Below, piece by piece: positions 1-8,905 of a DNA stretch of 64,000 nt (position 1 is the stretch's first letter; the number at the start of each line of letters is the position of its first letter). Source of the stretch: Methylobacterium sp. E-005 (GTDB lineage Bacteria; Pseudomonadota; Alphaproteobacteria; Rhizobiales; Beijerinckiaceae). The stretch is from assembly GCF_022829725.1 (NCBI RefSeq), contig NZ_JAKSYG010000073.1:62001-126000 (forward strand), given 5' to 3'. Made by a program: the position numbers and the translations under genes. The notes under the pieces are model-generated. The model was not told the DNA's origin and ran no database searches. It was given only the letters and a program-made list of their open reading frames with translations.

Positions 1-100
1 GGACGGCCTGTACTTTCCCGTCGCCTCCGGCGGCGATATCACGGCCGCCATGCTCCAGCTCTTCTCGACCGCCGTCGCGTCCGTCCGACTCAGCAATTGA
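1..100 (+). CDS. C-terminal end of an unidentified protein (partial)
   Basis: An open frame enters from the left edge (codons in phase with base 2) and ends at TGA 98-100. It encodes about 32 residues ending in TAVASVRLSN. The rest of the gene lies outside the window. The segment is too short for a family assignment; a TetR-type C-terminus is possible but not shown. The 141 bases between this stop and the end of the next gene hold nothing I recognise. Confidence 0.4.
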   Translation, partial: DGLYFPVASGGDITAAMLQLFSTAVASVRLSN

Positions 101-241
101 TCGCCGGGAGGCCGATCCGTCTCGGGCCCTCCCATACGCGGATGGCCGACGAAACGAGCGACGGGTCGCGCACCCTGGTCCCGCACGCCAGACGGGCACG
201 TATTCACGCACAGGGACTTGATGCTGGCCATCCACGCCGGC

Positions 242-1126
242 TCACGCCGCCCGGGCATCGGCAGCCGGCTTCGGCAGCAGCGCCATGAGCGCCGTCAGCG
301 GCGCGCTCGCCTCTCCGGACCAGACGAGATGCGTGCGATTGCGGCGCAGGCGCTCAGGCAGCGGATGGCGCTGCACCGCATCGCTCAGGACGGCATGGTC
401 GAGCATCTCGCCCGGCACGATCGCCGCTCCGGTGCCGGCCGCCACGCAGGCTACGATGGCGTGGTAGGAATTCATCTCGAGCACCCGCTCGGGCGATGCG
501 CCCTCCCCTGCCAGCCACGCGACGAGGTGGGCGCGATAGGAGCAGCCCTGCGGAAAGGCCACCACGGTCCGCCCGCCCAGCGCGACCGCCTCACGGATCG
601 TCGTCACCCCCTTGCCGGTGATCAGGACCAGTTCCTCGTCGAAGGCGGGGATCGACGAGAGGCTTCGACGCTCGAACGGCTCTGACACGAAGGCGGCCTC
701 GATCTCGAACCGGTCGAGTTGGCGCAGCAGCGCCTGCGTCGTGCCGGTCTGCAACGCGATGGCGACGTCCGGATACCGGGCGTAGAACGCCGACAGGATC
801 GGCGGCAGCCTCGCGCCGGCGGCGCTCTCCAGGGAGCCGAGGCGGAGCACGCCCCGCACGGTCCCGCCGCGCAGATCCCGCTCGGCCTCGTCGGCCATCT
901 GCAGCAGCTTTTCAGCATGGCCGAGCAAAACACGCCCCGCCTCCGTCAGGGTGAGGCTGCGCCCCTGTCGGCGGAACAGCGCGACCCCAAGCCGCTCCTC
1001 GAACTGCTTGATCCGAGTCGTCACGTTGGAGGGCACCCGGTGCAGCTGCGCCGCAGCCCGCGTCACCCCGCCTTCCCGCACGACGCAGCGGAAAATGTGC
1101 AGGTCGTCCAGGTCGATCATTCTCAT
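242..1126 (-). CDS. LysR-family transcriptional regulator
   Basis: The 294-residue protein has the normal LysR length. The N-terminal winged helix-turn-helix (about residues 5-65) includes GVTRAAAQLHRVPSNVTTRI and a FRRQGRSLTLTEAGRVLL wing, followed by a substrate-binding effector domain. It should be a DNA-binding regulator that senses a small molecule. It is transcribed divergently from the MFS transporter at 1193, the usual layout for a LysR protein controlling its neighbour. Two start codons are possible, at 1126 and 1120 (MRMIDLDD); neither has a clear ribosome-binding site. The inducer cannot be inferred. Confidence 0.9.
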   Translation of the reverse strand: MRMIDLDDLHIFRCVVREGGVTRAAAQLHRVPSNVTTRIKQFEERLGVALFRRQGRSLTLTEAGRVLLGHAEKLLQMADEAERDLRGGTVRGVLRLGSLESAAGARLPPILSAFYARYPDVAIALQTGTTQALLRQLDRFEIEAAFVSEPFERRSLSSIPAFDEELVLITGKGVTTIREAVALGGRTVVAFPQGCSYRAHLVAWLAGEGASPERVLEMNSYHAIVACVAAGTGAAIVPGEMLDHAVLSDAVQRHPLPERLRRNRTHLVWSGEASAPLTALMALLPKPAADARAA

Positions 1127-1134
1127 TGCGAGAA
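1120..1134. promoter_or_regulatory. Inverted repeat TTCTC-N5-GAGAA at the LysR start
   Basis: TTCTC (1120-1124) and GAGAA (1130-1134) form a perfect 5-base inverted repeat over the LysR start codon. A further CGAGAA lies at 1145-1150. The arrangement would suit autorepression, but this is inferred from position and symmetry only. Confidence 0.35.
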
Positions 1135-1160
1135 CGATACATCACGAGAATTCATTTTCC

Positions 1161-1180
1161 AACACGGACCGGTCCGTGTT
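1161..1180. promoter_or_regulatory. Perfect 20-base palindrome in the LysR/MFS intergenic region
   Basis: The half-site AACACGGACC is followed directly by its exact reverse complement GGTCCGTGTT, with no spacer. It sits 13 bases upstream of the MFS start codon and 35 bases upstream of the LysR start. It is a strong operator candidate for a dimeric repressor or for the divergent LysR protein. A spacerless 20-base palindrome is also typical of TetR or GntR operators, so the partial gene at the left edge or a distant regulator could be the ligand. Confidence 0.55.
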
Positions 1181-1192
1181 GAACCGGGCACC

Positions 1193-2419
1193 ATGAAAAC
1201 GAAGCCTCCCACCGCAGATCCGCAGGGCACGATCCGGCCGATCGTAGCCTCCGGCCTCGTCGCCCTGGCGGCCGCCATGGGGATCGGCCGTTTTGCCTTC
1301 ACGCCGCTCCTGCCGCTGATGGTGCGCGACGGCTCTTTGAGCCCGGCGACCGGTGCGGCATGGGCGGCGGTGAATTACGGTGGCTATCTTCTCGGTGCCC
1401 TGACCGCCTCGCGGTTCGCGGGCGACCCGCGGCGCGGCCTGCTTCTGAGCCTGCTCGGGGTGGCGCTGACGACGCTGGCGACGGCAACGGTCGATGCCGG
1501 GACGATCCCGCTGCTCGGCCTCGGACTGCGCGGCGCCGCCGGGGTGTTCAGCGCCTGGGCGCTGGTTTGCGCGAGCGGCTGGTGCCTCGCCGAACTGGCC
1601 CGGCGGCAGGCCGGACAGGCGGGGGCCTGGATCTATACGGGCGTCGGGCTCGGCATCGCCCTCGCCGGACTGCTGACGTGGCTTGGGGGACGCCAGCCGG
1701 CGCATTGGCTGTGGCTGGAGTTGGGCGTGGTCGCCGGCTCAGGCGCCCTGTTCGTCGGGTCGCAATCCTCCGGGCGATCCGCAGGCGCCGACACGCGGCC
1801 GGCCCGTGTCGCCGAACGCGAGGCCGCCTCCGTCGCGCCGCTCTCACGGGGGCGGGAGCTTGCCCTGGTGGTCTGCTATGGAACCTTCGGGTTCGGCTAC
1901 ATCGTCCCGGCGACGTTCCTCCCCACCATGGCCCGGGCGCTGGCCCCCGATCCCCTGGTCTTCGGGCTGACCTGGCCGCTCTTCGGCCTCGCGGCCGCCC
2001 TCTCGGTCGCCGCGGTGGCGCGCTTCCTGCCCAACAGGTCCCGCCAGCGGATCTGGGCCCTGGCGCAGGGCGTCATGGCGCTCGGCACCGCCCTGCCCCT
2101 GGTCGTCCAGACACTTCCGGCCATCGCCCTGTCGGCGGTTCTCGTGGGCGGAACCTTCATGGTCGCCACCATGGCGGGCCTGCAATTGGCCCGCGAGACG
2201 CGCCCCGACAATCCGACGCCGCTGCTGGCGCGCATGACCGCCGCCTTCGCGGCCGGGCAAATCGCCGGCCCGCTGCTGGTGCGTGCCATCGGGTCCGGCC
2301 ACTGGGGCGGCTGGGATGCACTGGGCTGGACCGGAGCGCTCGCCACGCTCCTGCTGATCCTGACGGCAACGTGGCTGTGGCGGGCGGCGCAGCCCGCGCT
2401 CGAGAGCCAGCCGGCCTGA
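1193..2419 (+). CDS. MFS transporter, YbfB/YjiJ family
   Basis: This 408-residue hydrophobic protein has about 12 predicted membrane segments. The N-terminal motif GIGRFAFTPLLPLM (about residues 25-38) is typical of the YbfB/YjiJ branch of the major facilitator superfamily. Substrates of this branch are mostly unknown, and efflux is a common guess. The ATG at 1193 was chosen because the hydrophobic helix follows it; the longer frame upstream overlaps the LysR gene on the other strand. A palindromic operator candidate lies just ahead. The gene is probably controlled by the divergent LysR regulator. Confidence 0.85.
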   Translation: MKTKPPTADPQGTIRPIVASGLVALAAAMGIGRFAFTPLLPLMVRDGSLSPATGAAWAAVNYGGYLLGALTASRFAGDPRRGLLLSLLGVALTTLATATVDAGTIPLLGLGLRGAAGVFSAWALVCASGWCLAELARRQAGQAGAWIYTGVGLGIALAGLLTWLGGRQPAHWLWLELGVVAGSGALFVGSQSSGRSAGADTRPARVAEREAASVAPLSRGRELALVVCYGTFGFGYIVPATFLPTMARALAPDPLVFGLTWPLFGLAAALSVAAVARFLPNRSRQRIWALAQGVMALGTALPLVVQTLPAIALSAVLVGGTFMVATMAGLQLARETRPDNPTPLLARMTAAFAAGQIAGPLLVRAIGSGHWGGWDALGWTGALATLLLILTATWLWRAAQPALESQPA

Positions 2420-2577
2420 CGGGATCTGGGTCGACGGACTCTCTGCGGTAGTCCGATAATCCCGGTATAACCATCTGCGATATTCTGCGCGCGACAAACG
2501 GCAGCAATTGCCACGCGCGAAGTCGGGCCTAGCTTGACCATTGTGCTGGCGGGGGATTCGGCAGGGAGTCGGCGGCG

Positions 2578-4167
2578 TTGCTTCAGTCAGGGAATGGGTT
2601 GCGGGCGCTGACCGGACGCCGGGTGGCCGTGGTCGGTGCCGGTCCGGGGGGCTTGGCTTCCGCCCTGCTGCTGGCGCGGGCCGGGATCCACGTCACGCTC
2701 TTCGAGAAGGATGCCCAGGTCGGCGGCCGGACCAAGACGGTGTCGGCACCGGGCGGCTACAAGTTCGATATCGGGCCGACCTTCTTCCTGTATCCCCAGA
2801 TCCTGGCCGATATCTTCGCGAGCTGCGGCGAGCGGCTGGAGGATCACGTCAAGCTCGAACGGCTCGATCCGCAATACCACCTCGTGTTCGAGGGTGAGGA
2901 CGGGATCTCCGGGACGATCCGGGCGACCGGCGACATCGCCCGGATGGAGCAGGAGATCGCCCGCCTCGCGCCGGACGACGCCAAGAACGTGCAGGCGTTC
3001 TTCACCGAGAACCGGACCAAGCTCGAATATTTCAAGCCGATCCTGCAGCAGGCCTTCCACACCCTGCGCAGCCTCGCGAGCCCGGCGATGCTGGCCGCCC
3101 TGCCCTATCTGCACCCCGGCCGGAGCGTCAACCGCGACCTCAAGCGCCACTTCGCCGACCCGCGGGTGCGCCTCGCCTTCTCGTTCCAGACCAAGTACCT
3201 CGGCATGTCGCCGTTCCGGTGCCCGAGCCTGTTCACGATCCTGTCGTTCCTCGAATACGAGCACGGGGTCTATCACCCCGTGGGCGGCTGCGGCGCGGTC
3301 TCGGACGCGATGGCGGGTCTGGCCGGGCGCATGGGCGTCGATCTGCGGCTGAACAGCAACGTCGAGCGGGTACTGTTCGACGGCAAGCGCGCCACCGGCG
3401 TGGTGGCGGACGGCGAGACCTTCAACGCCGACGCTGTGCTGATCAATGGCGACTTCGCCAAGGTGGTCCGCGCCCTGGTGCCGGAGCGGCACCGTCCGCG
3501 CTGGCGCGACGCCAAGATCCAGAAGGCGCGGCTCTCCTGCTCGACCTTCATGCTCTATCTCGGCATCGAGGGGAAAATGCCCGCGAGCCTGGGGCATCAC
3601 ACGATCCTGCTGGCGGATGGCTACGAGAAGAACATCCGCGAGATCACCGAGGGCACGCTGCCGATGCAGCCCTCGCTCTACGTGCAGCATGCCGGCTACA
3701 CCGACGGCGGCATGGCCCCCCCCGGCCACACCGCCCTGTACGTGCTCGTGCCGGTGCCGAACCTGAAGGCCGGGATCGATTGGGCCGCAAAGCGCGAGAG
3801 CTACCGCGCTTTGGTGCTGGAGCGCCTCAAGCTCCTCGGGATCGAGGATCTCGAATCCCGGATCCGCTACGAGCGGATCATCGACCCGACCCAGTGGGAG
3901 GAGGATTTCGCCGTCCACGAGGGCGCCACCTTCAACCTCGCCCACGACCTGATGCAGATGCTGTATTTCCGGCCGCATAACCGCTTCGGGCCAGGACTCT
4001 ACATCGTGGGCGGCGGCACCCATCCGGGCTCCGGCCTGCCGGTGATCTACGAGGGTGCCCGCATCTCGGCCCGTCTGCTGATCGAGGAACTGGCCGGCGC
4101 CCGCGCGGCCGCCTCGGCCGGCATCCCCGAGACCGCGCCGCTCGCCACCTCCGGCGAGGCCTCGTGA
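2578..4167 (+). CDS. crtN: CrtN-like C30 carotenoid (diapophytoene/squalene) desaturase
   Basis: This 529-residue FAD-dependent desaturase belongs to the CrtI/CrtN family. The N-terminal dinucleotide fold [10 protein letters not shown] lies at residues 16-25. FDIGPTFFL matches the family's FDMGPT signature, and the C-terminal flavin segment [14 protein letters not shown] lies near 475-490. The central block ([14 protein letters not shown], then [16 protein letters not shown]) resembles staphylococcal CrtN more than CrtI, which suits a C30 backbone. It would introduce conjugated double bases into squalene or diapophytoene at the membrane. The start is uncertain: TTG at 2578 follows GGGAG, while TTG at 2599 has AGGGA five bases ahead. 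It overlaps the next gene by 4 bases. Confidence 0.8.
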   Translation: MLQSGNGLRALTGRRVAVVGAGPGGLASALLLARAGIHVTLFEKDAQVGGRTKTVSAPGGYKFDIGPTFFLYPQILADIFASCGERLEDHVKLERLDPQYHLVFEGEDGISGTIRATGDIARMEQEIARLAPDDAKNVQAFFTENRTKLEYFKPILQQAFHTLRSLASPAMLAALPYLHPGRSVNRDLKRHFADPRVRLAFSFQTKYLGMSPFRCPSLFTILSFLEYEHGVYHPVGGCGAVSDAMAGLAGRMGVDLRLNSNVERVLFDGKRATGVVADGETFNADAVLINGDFAKVVRALVPERHRPRWRDAKIQKARLSCSTFMLYLGIEGKMPASLGHHTILLADGYEKNIREITEGTLPMQPSLYVQHAGYTDGGMAPPGHTALYVLVPVPNLKAGIDWAAKRESYRALVLERLKLLGIEDLESRIRYERIIDPTQWEEDFAVHEGATFNLAHDLMQMLYFRPHNRFGPGLYIVGGGTHPGSGLPVIYEGARISARLLIEELAGARAAASAGIPETAPLATSGEAS

Positions 4168-4610
4168 GGCGGCCGGGTCGACCGCTTCCTCTCGCCGGGC
4201 TCATCCTCGCGGGCGCGCTCTGGACCGCCCTGCCGGCGGCGGCCGCCACCGTGCAGGTCGAGGTCGACGGGATCGAGCCCGGCGGTGGCCCGGTACGCGT
4301 CACCCTGTGCCAGGGCGGACTTTCGGAGGCTGCCTGCGCCCGGGGCGACGAAGCGCCGGCTTCAGCGGGCCGGATCCTGTTCACCTTCCAGGGCGTGCCG
4401 CCGGGAACCTACGCCGTGGCGGCCTATCAGGACGCGAACGGCAACGGCCGCCTCGACCGCACCGGCCTCGGTCTGCCGCTCGAGCCCTACGGCTTCTCGG
4501 GGTCCGTCGGACGCCGCACGCGGCCGGACTTCGCCGAGGCCGCCTTCGGCCTGCGGGAGCCGGGCGGCACCCTGCGGGTCCGCCTCGCCCGCGCGCTGCC
4601 CCGGCGCTGA
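4164..4610 (+). CDS. DUF2141 exported protein in the carotenoid locus
   Basis: This 148-residue protein has a signal peptide-like N-terminus (hydrophobic residues about 8-28, ending AAA). The beta-rich body contains the DUF2141 hallmarks [28 protein letters not shown] and LEPYGFSG. The DxNxNGxLD loop looks able to bind a cation. It starts at GTG 4164, overlapping the stop of the CrtN-like gene (GTGA), so the two are probably translated together. DUF2141 proteins often occur beside carotenoid genes, but their role is unknown. Carrying or placing a pigment in the periplasm is a speculative possibility. Confidence 0.75.
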   Translation: MRRPGRPLPLAGLILAGALWTALPAAAATVQVEVDGIEPGGGPVRVTLCQGGLSEAACARGDEAPASAGRILFTFQGVPPGTYAVAAYQDANGNGRLDRTGLGLPLEPYGFSGSVGRRTRPDFAEAAFGLREPGGTLRVRLARALPRR

Positions 4611-4615
4611 CGCGC

Positions 4616-5590
4616 ATGGACCCCCTGGTCCGGCTCGCGGGCGTCGGCCTGGACCTCGGTGGACGGCGGGTTCTGGACCACGTCGACCTCGACCTCGAAG
4701 CCGGCGAGACCCTGGCGCTCCTCGGACCGAACGGGGCCGGCAAGTCCTCGCTGATGCGCCTCGTGGCGGGCCGGCTCGGCCCGAGCGTCGGATCCGTGCG
4801 AGTGGACGGTGCGGATCCCCACCGGGCGGGCAGCGCCCGCCGCGCCATCGGCTGGGTGCCGCAGGAGATCGCCCTCTACCCGAAGCTGACGGTGGCCGAG
4901 AATCTCGGCGTCTTCGGCCAGCTCGCGGGCGTGGCAAGGCGCGACCGGAAGGCGGCCGTGGCCGCCGCGCTCGCGATGGCCGACATCGCCGAGGTCGCCG
5001 GGCGCCCGGTGGGAACCCTGTCGGGGGGCTACCGGCGCCGGGTCAACATCGCGGCGAGCCTCATGAATCAGCCGCGCCTCGTCCTGCTCGACGAGCCGAC
5101 CAGCGGCGTCGACCTCGCCGCCCGGGCGGCGATCCACACCGTCCTCGACCGGCTGAAGGCGGCCGGCACCGCGATCCTGATCGCCACCCACGATTTCGCG
5201 GAAGCCGAGCGCTTGGCCTCACAGGTGGCGTTCCTGGCACAGGGGCGGATCGTACGCGCCGGCCGCCTCGCCGACCTGCTGGCGCAACTGCGCGCCGGGG
5301 CGCCCGAACGGGAACTGAGCCTCACCGTCCCGGCCGACAGCGCCGCGGCCGCGTCCCTGCGCCGGGCCGGCTTCGCGGCCGCCGAGCCGGGCGGCCTCAT
5401 CTGGCGCTCGGTGGAGCGTGCCGGCCTCGACGGCGCGGCCCTGCTCGGAGCCCTGCGCGCCCAGGGTGTGCCGGTGGGTGAGGTCCGGGTACGCGCCCCG
5501 CGGCTCGAGGCGCTCTACCGCGACGCGCTCCGGCTCCGCGAGGCGAACGATGCCGCGACCGCCACGCTATGGGCGGGGATCGCCGGATGA
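4616..5590 (+). CDS. ABC transporter ATP-binding protein (ABC-2 exporter type)
   Basis: The 324-residue ATPase has Walker A GPNGAGKSS at 37-45, signature LSGGYRRR near 135, Walker B LVLLDEPTSG near 155 and an H-loop in IATHDF. The SGGxxRR signature and the C-terminal extension (about 230-324) are typical of drug, lipid or polysaccharide exporters paired with ABC-2 permeases. Its start lies five bases after the DUF2141 stop, and its stop overlaps the permease start by 4 bases (ATGA). It is therefore likely part of one transcript from the CrtN-like gene onward. The substrate is unknown. Confidence 0.88.
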   Translation: MDPLVRLAGVGLDLGGRRVLDHVDLDLEAGETLALLGPNGAGKSSLMRLVAGRLGPSVGSVRVDGADPHRAGSARRAIGWVPQEIALYPKLTVAENLGVFGQLAGVARRDRKAAVAAALAMADIAEVAGRPVGTLSGGYRRRVNIAASLMNQPRLVLLDEPTSGVDLAARAAIHTVLDRLKAAGTAILIATHDFAEAERLASQVAFLAQGRIVRAGRLADLLAQLRAGAPERELSLTVPADSAAAASLRRAGFAAAEPGGLIWRSVERAGLDGAALLGALRAQGVPVGEVRVRAPRLEALYRDALRLREANDAATATLWAGIAG

Positions 5591-6795
5591 TCGGCGCCGC
5601 GTTCCGTGTGATGGCGCTCAGCCTGCTGCGTGATCGCGCCGCCCTGGTCATGGCCTTCGTGCTGCCGACCGTGATCTTTTCGATCTTTGCCGCGATCTTC
5701 TCGGGGGCGACCGGTGACCGGATCCGCATCCATCTGGGTCTCGCCGACCTCGCCCACACCGCCGCCACGCAGCGCCTCACCGATGCGCTGGCAGCCGATC
5801 CGTCCCTGCGGGTCACGCGCCTGACCGTGACAGACCTCACCGGTGTCGCCGAGGCGGTACGCTCTGGCGAGGTCGACGTGGCGCTGGCTCTGCGGGGTGA
5901 CCTGATCGCGGCACCCGCCGACGGCGCACCCAGCCCTACCGACCAGCCGGTGGTTCTGGTTGAGAATCCCGCCAAGGCCCTGGCGACGCCGATCGCCCTC
6001 GGCCAGCTCCAGCGCGTGCTGAACGCGGCCTTGCCCGACGTGGTGTTGTCGCGGATCGTCGCCGACGTGGAGCGCAGCGGCAAGATCGGCCCGGACGAGC
6101 GCCGCTTCCTCGAAGAGGCCTTCGCCGAGCAGCGGGCCAAGAAACAGCCGTTCAGCTTCGCCGACATGGTCGAGCGGCGCAGCACGGCCACCGGCACGGC
6201 GAATGCCCGGATCAGCTACTACGCGGGGGCGATCACGGCGGTGTTCCTGCTGTTTGCCGCCATGCAGGGGGCGATGTCGCTGGTCGAGGAGCGCGAGACC
6301 GGCCTTGCCGAGCGGCTGATGGCGGGGCCCGGCGGCCTGCCGGTGGTGGTGCTCGGCAAGTTCGGATTCCTGACGCTTCAGGGTGTCGTGCAGGCGGGGC
6401 TGATCTTCCTGGCCGCCGGGGTGCTCTACGGCGTGGAAATCGGGCCCCACTGGCCGGCCTTCCTGCTTACCTGCCTGCTGGTCTCCGCCATGGCGGCGGG
6501 ACTGGCGCTGGCCGCCTGCGCGCTCGCCTCGACGCGCCAGCAGGCACACCTCGCCTCGACCTTCGGGGTGCTGCTGCTCTCGGCGGTGGGCGGATCGATG
6601 GTGCCGCGCTTCCTGATGCCCCCCTGGCTGCAGCAGGCAGGCTGGCTGACCCCGAATGCCTGGGCGATCACCGCCTATCAGGATGCGCTGGGCGAGGGTT
6701 TCGCGGATGCCGCGCCCGCTTTGGCCGTCCTGGGGGCGCTGGCGCTCGCCGGCCTCGGCCTCGCCCTCGCGCTTGCGGCCCGGCGCACGGCCTGA
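5587..6795 (+). CDS. ABC-2 type transporter permease
   Basis: This 402-residue membrane protein has one N-terminal helix (about 20-40), a roughly 170-residue extracytoplasmic domain, and about five C-terminal helices. This is the ABC2_membrane_3 architecture. The motif LVEERETGLAERLM (about residues 232-245) is the usual cytoplasmic coupling segment. It pairs with the overlapping ATPase gene to form an exporter. It ends the forward-strand run that starts with the CrtN-like gene and converges with the Cache-domain gene 10 bases away. Export of a lipid or pigment intermediate is possible from context only. Confidence 0.85.
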   Translation: MIGAAFRVMALSLLRDRAALVMAFVLPTVIFSIFAAIFSGATGDRIRIHLGLADLAHTAATQRLTDALAADPSLRVTRLTVTDLTGVAEAVRSGEVDVALALRGDLIAAPADGAPSPTDQPVVLVENPAKALATPIALGQLQRVLNAALPDVVLSRIVADVERSGKIGPDERRFLEEAFAEQRAKKQPFSFADMVERRSTATGTANARISYYAGAITAVFLLFAAMQGAMSLVEERETGLAERLMAGPGGLPVVVLGKFGFLTLQGVVQAGLIFLAAGVLYGVEIGPHWPAFLLTCLLVSAMAAGLALAACALASTRQQAHLASTFGVLLLSAVGGSMVPRFLMPPWLQQAGWLTPNAWAITAYQDALGEGFADAAPALAVLGALALAGLGLALALAARRTA

Positions 6796-6805
6796 TTGGA
6801 CCACG

Positions 6806-7285
6806 CTACTCGATGTAGACGCCGGCCCCGATCAGCGCCTCCGCGCCCGCGACGTGCGTCTCGCAGACATAGCTCCATTTCACGATCGGAACCGACTGTC
6901 CCGGTCGCGGAAACATGTAATCGACCCAGCCCGAACCGAACCGGCTGACCGTGTCGATGAAGTCCTGGTGAAACTGCTTCCCATCGGCGTCGCGCTCGTG
7001 GAGCAGATCCCGCCCCTCGCGGTTGGGGTGGGACGCGTTGAACAGCACGACCCCCCGCATGTCGACCACGAACAGGTAGACGTCTCCGTAGCGCCACAAG
7101 CTGCCCTTGCGGCGGAACTCCACGAAGGCGGCGGGCCCGCGCTCCTCCAGGATATCGGCGGCCTTGTTGACGAGGGTCTCGATCTCCACGGCTTGGTGGG
7201 AGACCGGTCGCGACCGATGTCCGAAGGCCGGCAGCGCGACGCCGATCAGCAGCAGCGCGAGCGACATCAACAGGGCTCTCACCAT
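6806..7285 (-). CDS. Exported single-Cache-domain protein
   Basis: The protein has 159 residues with a signal peptide (hydrophobic 5-22). The body matches a small Cache sensor fold: LYLFVVDMRGVVL-like strands (here VYLFVVDMRG), FNASHPNREGRDL, and GWVDYMFPRPG. Similar domains form the ligand-binding part of chemoreceptors, but this protein has no transmembrane anchor or signalling domain. It may be a free periplasmic sensor or binding subunit. It lies on the reverse strand inside the pigment region, downstream of a small hypothetical gene. Confidence 0.7.
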   Translation of the reverse strand: MVRALLMSLALLLIGVALPAFGHRSRPVSHQAVEIETLVNKAADILEERGPAAFVEFRRKGSLWRYGDVYLFVVDMRGVVLFNASHPNREGRDLLHERDADGKQFHQDFIDTVSRFGSGWVDYMFPRPGQSVPIVKWSYVCETHVAGAEALIGAGVYIE

Positions 7286-7337
7286 GGCTTCGCCTCACCG
7301 AAGCAGCCTGCGGTTTCCAGTCACGCGGCGGATCTCG

Positions 7338-7640
7338 TCAGGCCCGGGTCTCCAGCGCGGGACCGCTGATCGCGAGGCGCTGACGCAGGGCGGAAAGCCA
7401 GTTCCGGCGGGGTGCAACCGGCGGGCTCGCGGCGTTCGGAAGGGCCGCGAAGGCGAGGCGATTGTGATGCAGTTCGATGATCCGGTTGAGGTGCTTCATC
7501 GCCGTGAGGCCCTGCGCCGCCATCAGGCGATGACCCTGGCACGCGCCGTTCGCGTTCATGGCAAGAACGGCCGCCTCGGCGCGCGCGATCAACCCCCGAG
7601 CTTCCACACAGTAAAGCTCCATCTCCGCGAGATCTGGCAT
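7338..7640 (-). CDS. Small hypothetical protein
   Basis: I place the start at the ATG at 7640 because its transcript carries GGAGG five bases ahead. A longer frame begins at 7709 but lacks such a site. The 100-residue product is soluble and largely helical, with the segment CQGHRLMAAQGLTAMKHLNRI in the middle (quoted only in part as a family marker), and no recognised domain. It precedes the Cache-domain gene on the same strand with a 52-base gap, so they may share a transcript. The 321 bases upstream, to 7961, hold no gene I can support. Confidence 0.5.
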   Translation of the reverse strand: MPDLAEMELYCVEARGLIARAEAAVLAMNANGACQGHRLMAAQGLTAMKHLNRIIELHHNRLAFAALPNAASPPVAPRRNWLSALRQRLAISGPALETRA

Positions 7641-7961
7641 CTCAACCTCCGCGCCGATCGCTTTTGAGTATTCGACCCCAACGAATACGGCCGTGATCGG
7701 CAGGGACACATCCTCTGTTTGGGGGGCATCGCGATCCGGTGCTGATCACCTTCCCGTGTGCGCCCTGCGACTGGGATGCGGGGAGCGATTGCCAGATCTC
7801 AAAACTCGATACTTCCGTCGACCAAGCCCGAGTCCTGCACCCATCCAGAGGCCTTCACCGAACCGGAGGCGCGACGATCCGCGCTCGCCCTGCGACCAGG
7901 GGCGCGCGGACAGCCGTGCCGCGATCGGGCACGGTCCGGTCCCGCTTGACGAAGGAACTTC
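7641..7961. other. Intergenic region between divergent genes
   Basis: No convincing coding sequence was found in these 321 bases. Overlapping short frames on both strands lack ribosome-binding sites. The region should contain the promoters of the reverse-strand hypothetical/Cache pair and of the amidotransferase. No clear -35/-10 pair or inverted repeat stands out. Confidence 0.4.
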
Positions 7962-8804
7962 ATGCTCCGCCTGCTCATCGCCGACGGCAACGATCGCGCG
8001 GCGCGCGATCGGCACGTCGCGGCCACCGGCCAGACCTCGGCCGAATCCTATGCGTCGGTCGTGCGGGATCTCGCCCCCGGAACAGCCTGCCGGCTCGTCA
8101 GCCCGGCCGATGCGGACGCCGCCCTGCCGGCGGGCCTCGACGATTTCGACGGCCTGATCTTCACCGGATCGACCCTCAAGGTTTCCGAGGGCACGCCCGA
8201 GGTGACCCGTCAGCTCGATCTGATGCGCGCGGCCCTGGCGGCGGGCCGGCCGGTCTTCGGCTCGTGCTGGGGCGTGCAGGTTGCCGCCACGGTGGCGGGC
8301 GGCAAGGCCGGCGAGAATCCCCGCGGCCCCGAATACGGCTTCGCCCGGGCGATCACCCCGACCGAGGAGGGCCGGACGCACCCGCTTCTCGCCGGGCGCC
8401 CGGCCAGCTGGGACGCCCCGGCCATCCATTCGGACGCCGTCCTGGAGCCGCCGCCAGGCGCCCGCGTGCTCGCCGGCAACCGTTTGCTCGGCATCCAGGC
8501 GATCGAGATCCGGCACGGCGCCGGCTGGTTCTGGGGAACACAGTACCATCCGGAACTCGATCTCGATGAGCTGGCCGCGATGCTGCGTCTGTGCGATTCG
8601 GCTGTCGTGGAGGCAGGCCTCGCCGAGGATCCGCACGAAGTGGGAGCCTATGCCGACGAGATCGCTGGGCTCCAGGGGCCGGATCCGGAGGCGGCCCGGC
8701 GCCTCGCATGGCGCCATGGGATCGGACCCGAGATCCTGGACGCGACGCTGCGCCGCCGGGAAATCGGTAATTTCCTGGCCCAATTGTCCACAGACGCGGG
8801 CTGA
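7962..8804 (+). CDS. Class I glutamine amidotransferase
   Basis: The 280-residue protein has the full class I glutaminase triad: Cys102 in FGSCWGVQ, His196 and Glu198 in QYHPE. The GLIFTGS segment and the SCWG nucleophile elbow match stand-alone GuaA-like amidotransferases. Such proteins act on gamma-glutamyl compounds or deliver ammonia to a partner. No synthetase partner is adjacent. AAGGAACTTC lies just ahead of the ATG. It sits 101 bases before the CrtP-like gene on the same strand, but no role in pigment synthesis is evident. Confidence 0.85.
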   Translation: MLRLLIADGNDRAARDRHVAATGQTSAESYASVVRDLAPGTACRLVSPADADAALPAGLDDFDGLIFTGSTLKVSEGTPEVTRQLDLMRAALAAGRPVFGSCWGVQVAATVAGGKAGENPRGPEYGFARAITPTEEGRTHPLLAGRPASWDAPAIHSDAVLEPPPGARVLAGNRLLGIQAIEIRHGAGWFWGTQYHPELDLDELAAMLRLCDSAVVEAGLAEDPHEVGAYADEIAGLQGPDPEAARRLAWRHGIGPEILDATLRRREIGNFLAQLSTDAG

Positions 8805-8905
8805 GTCGCCCACGCCGCGACCGGGTGGCGCGTTGACCCGCCCGGTCCCGGGTCTAGCTTCACCACGGTGGGTCGGCTCGACGGCCCCGGGAGCGACCCA
8901 TCAGG

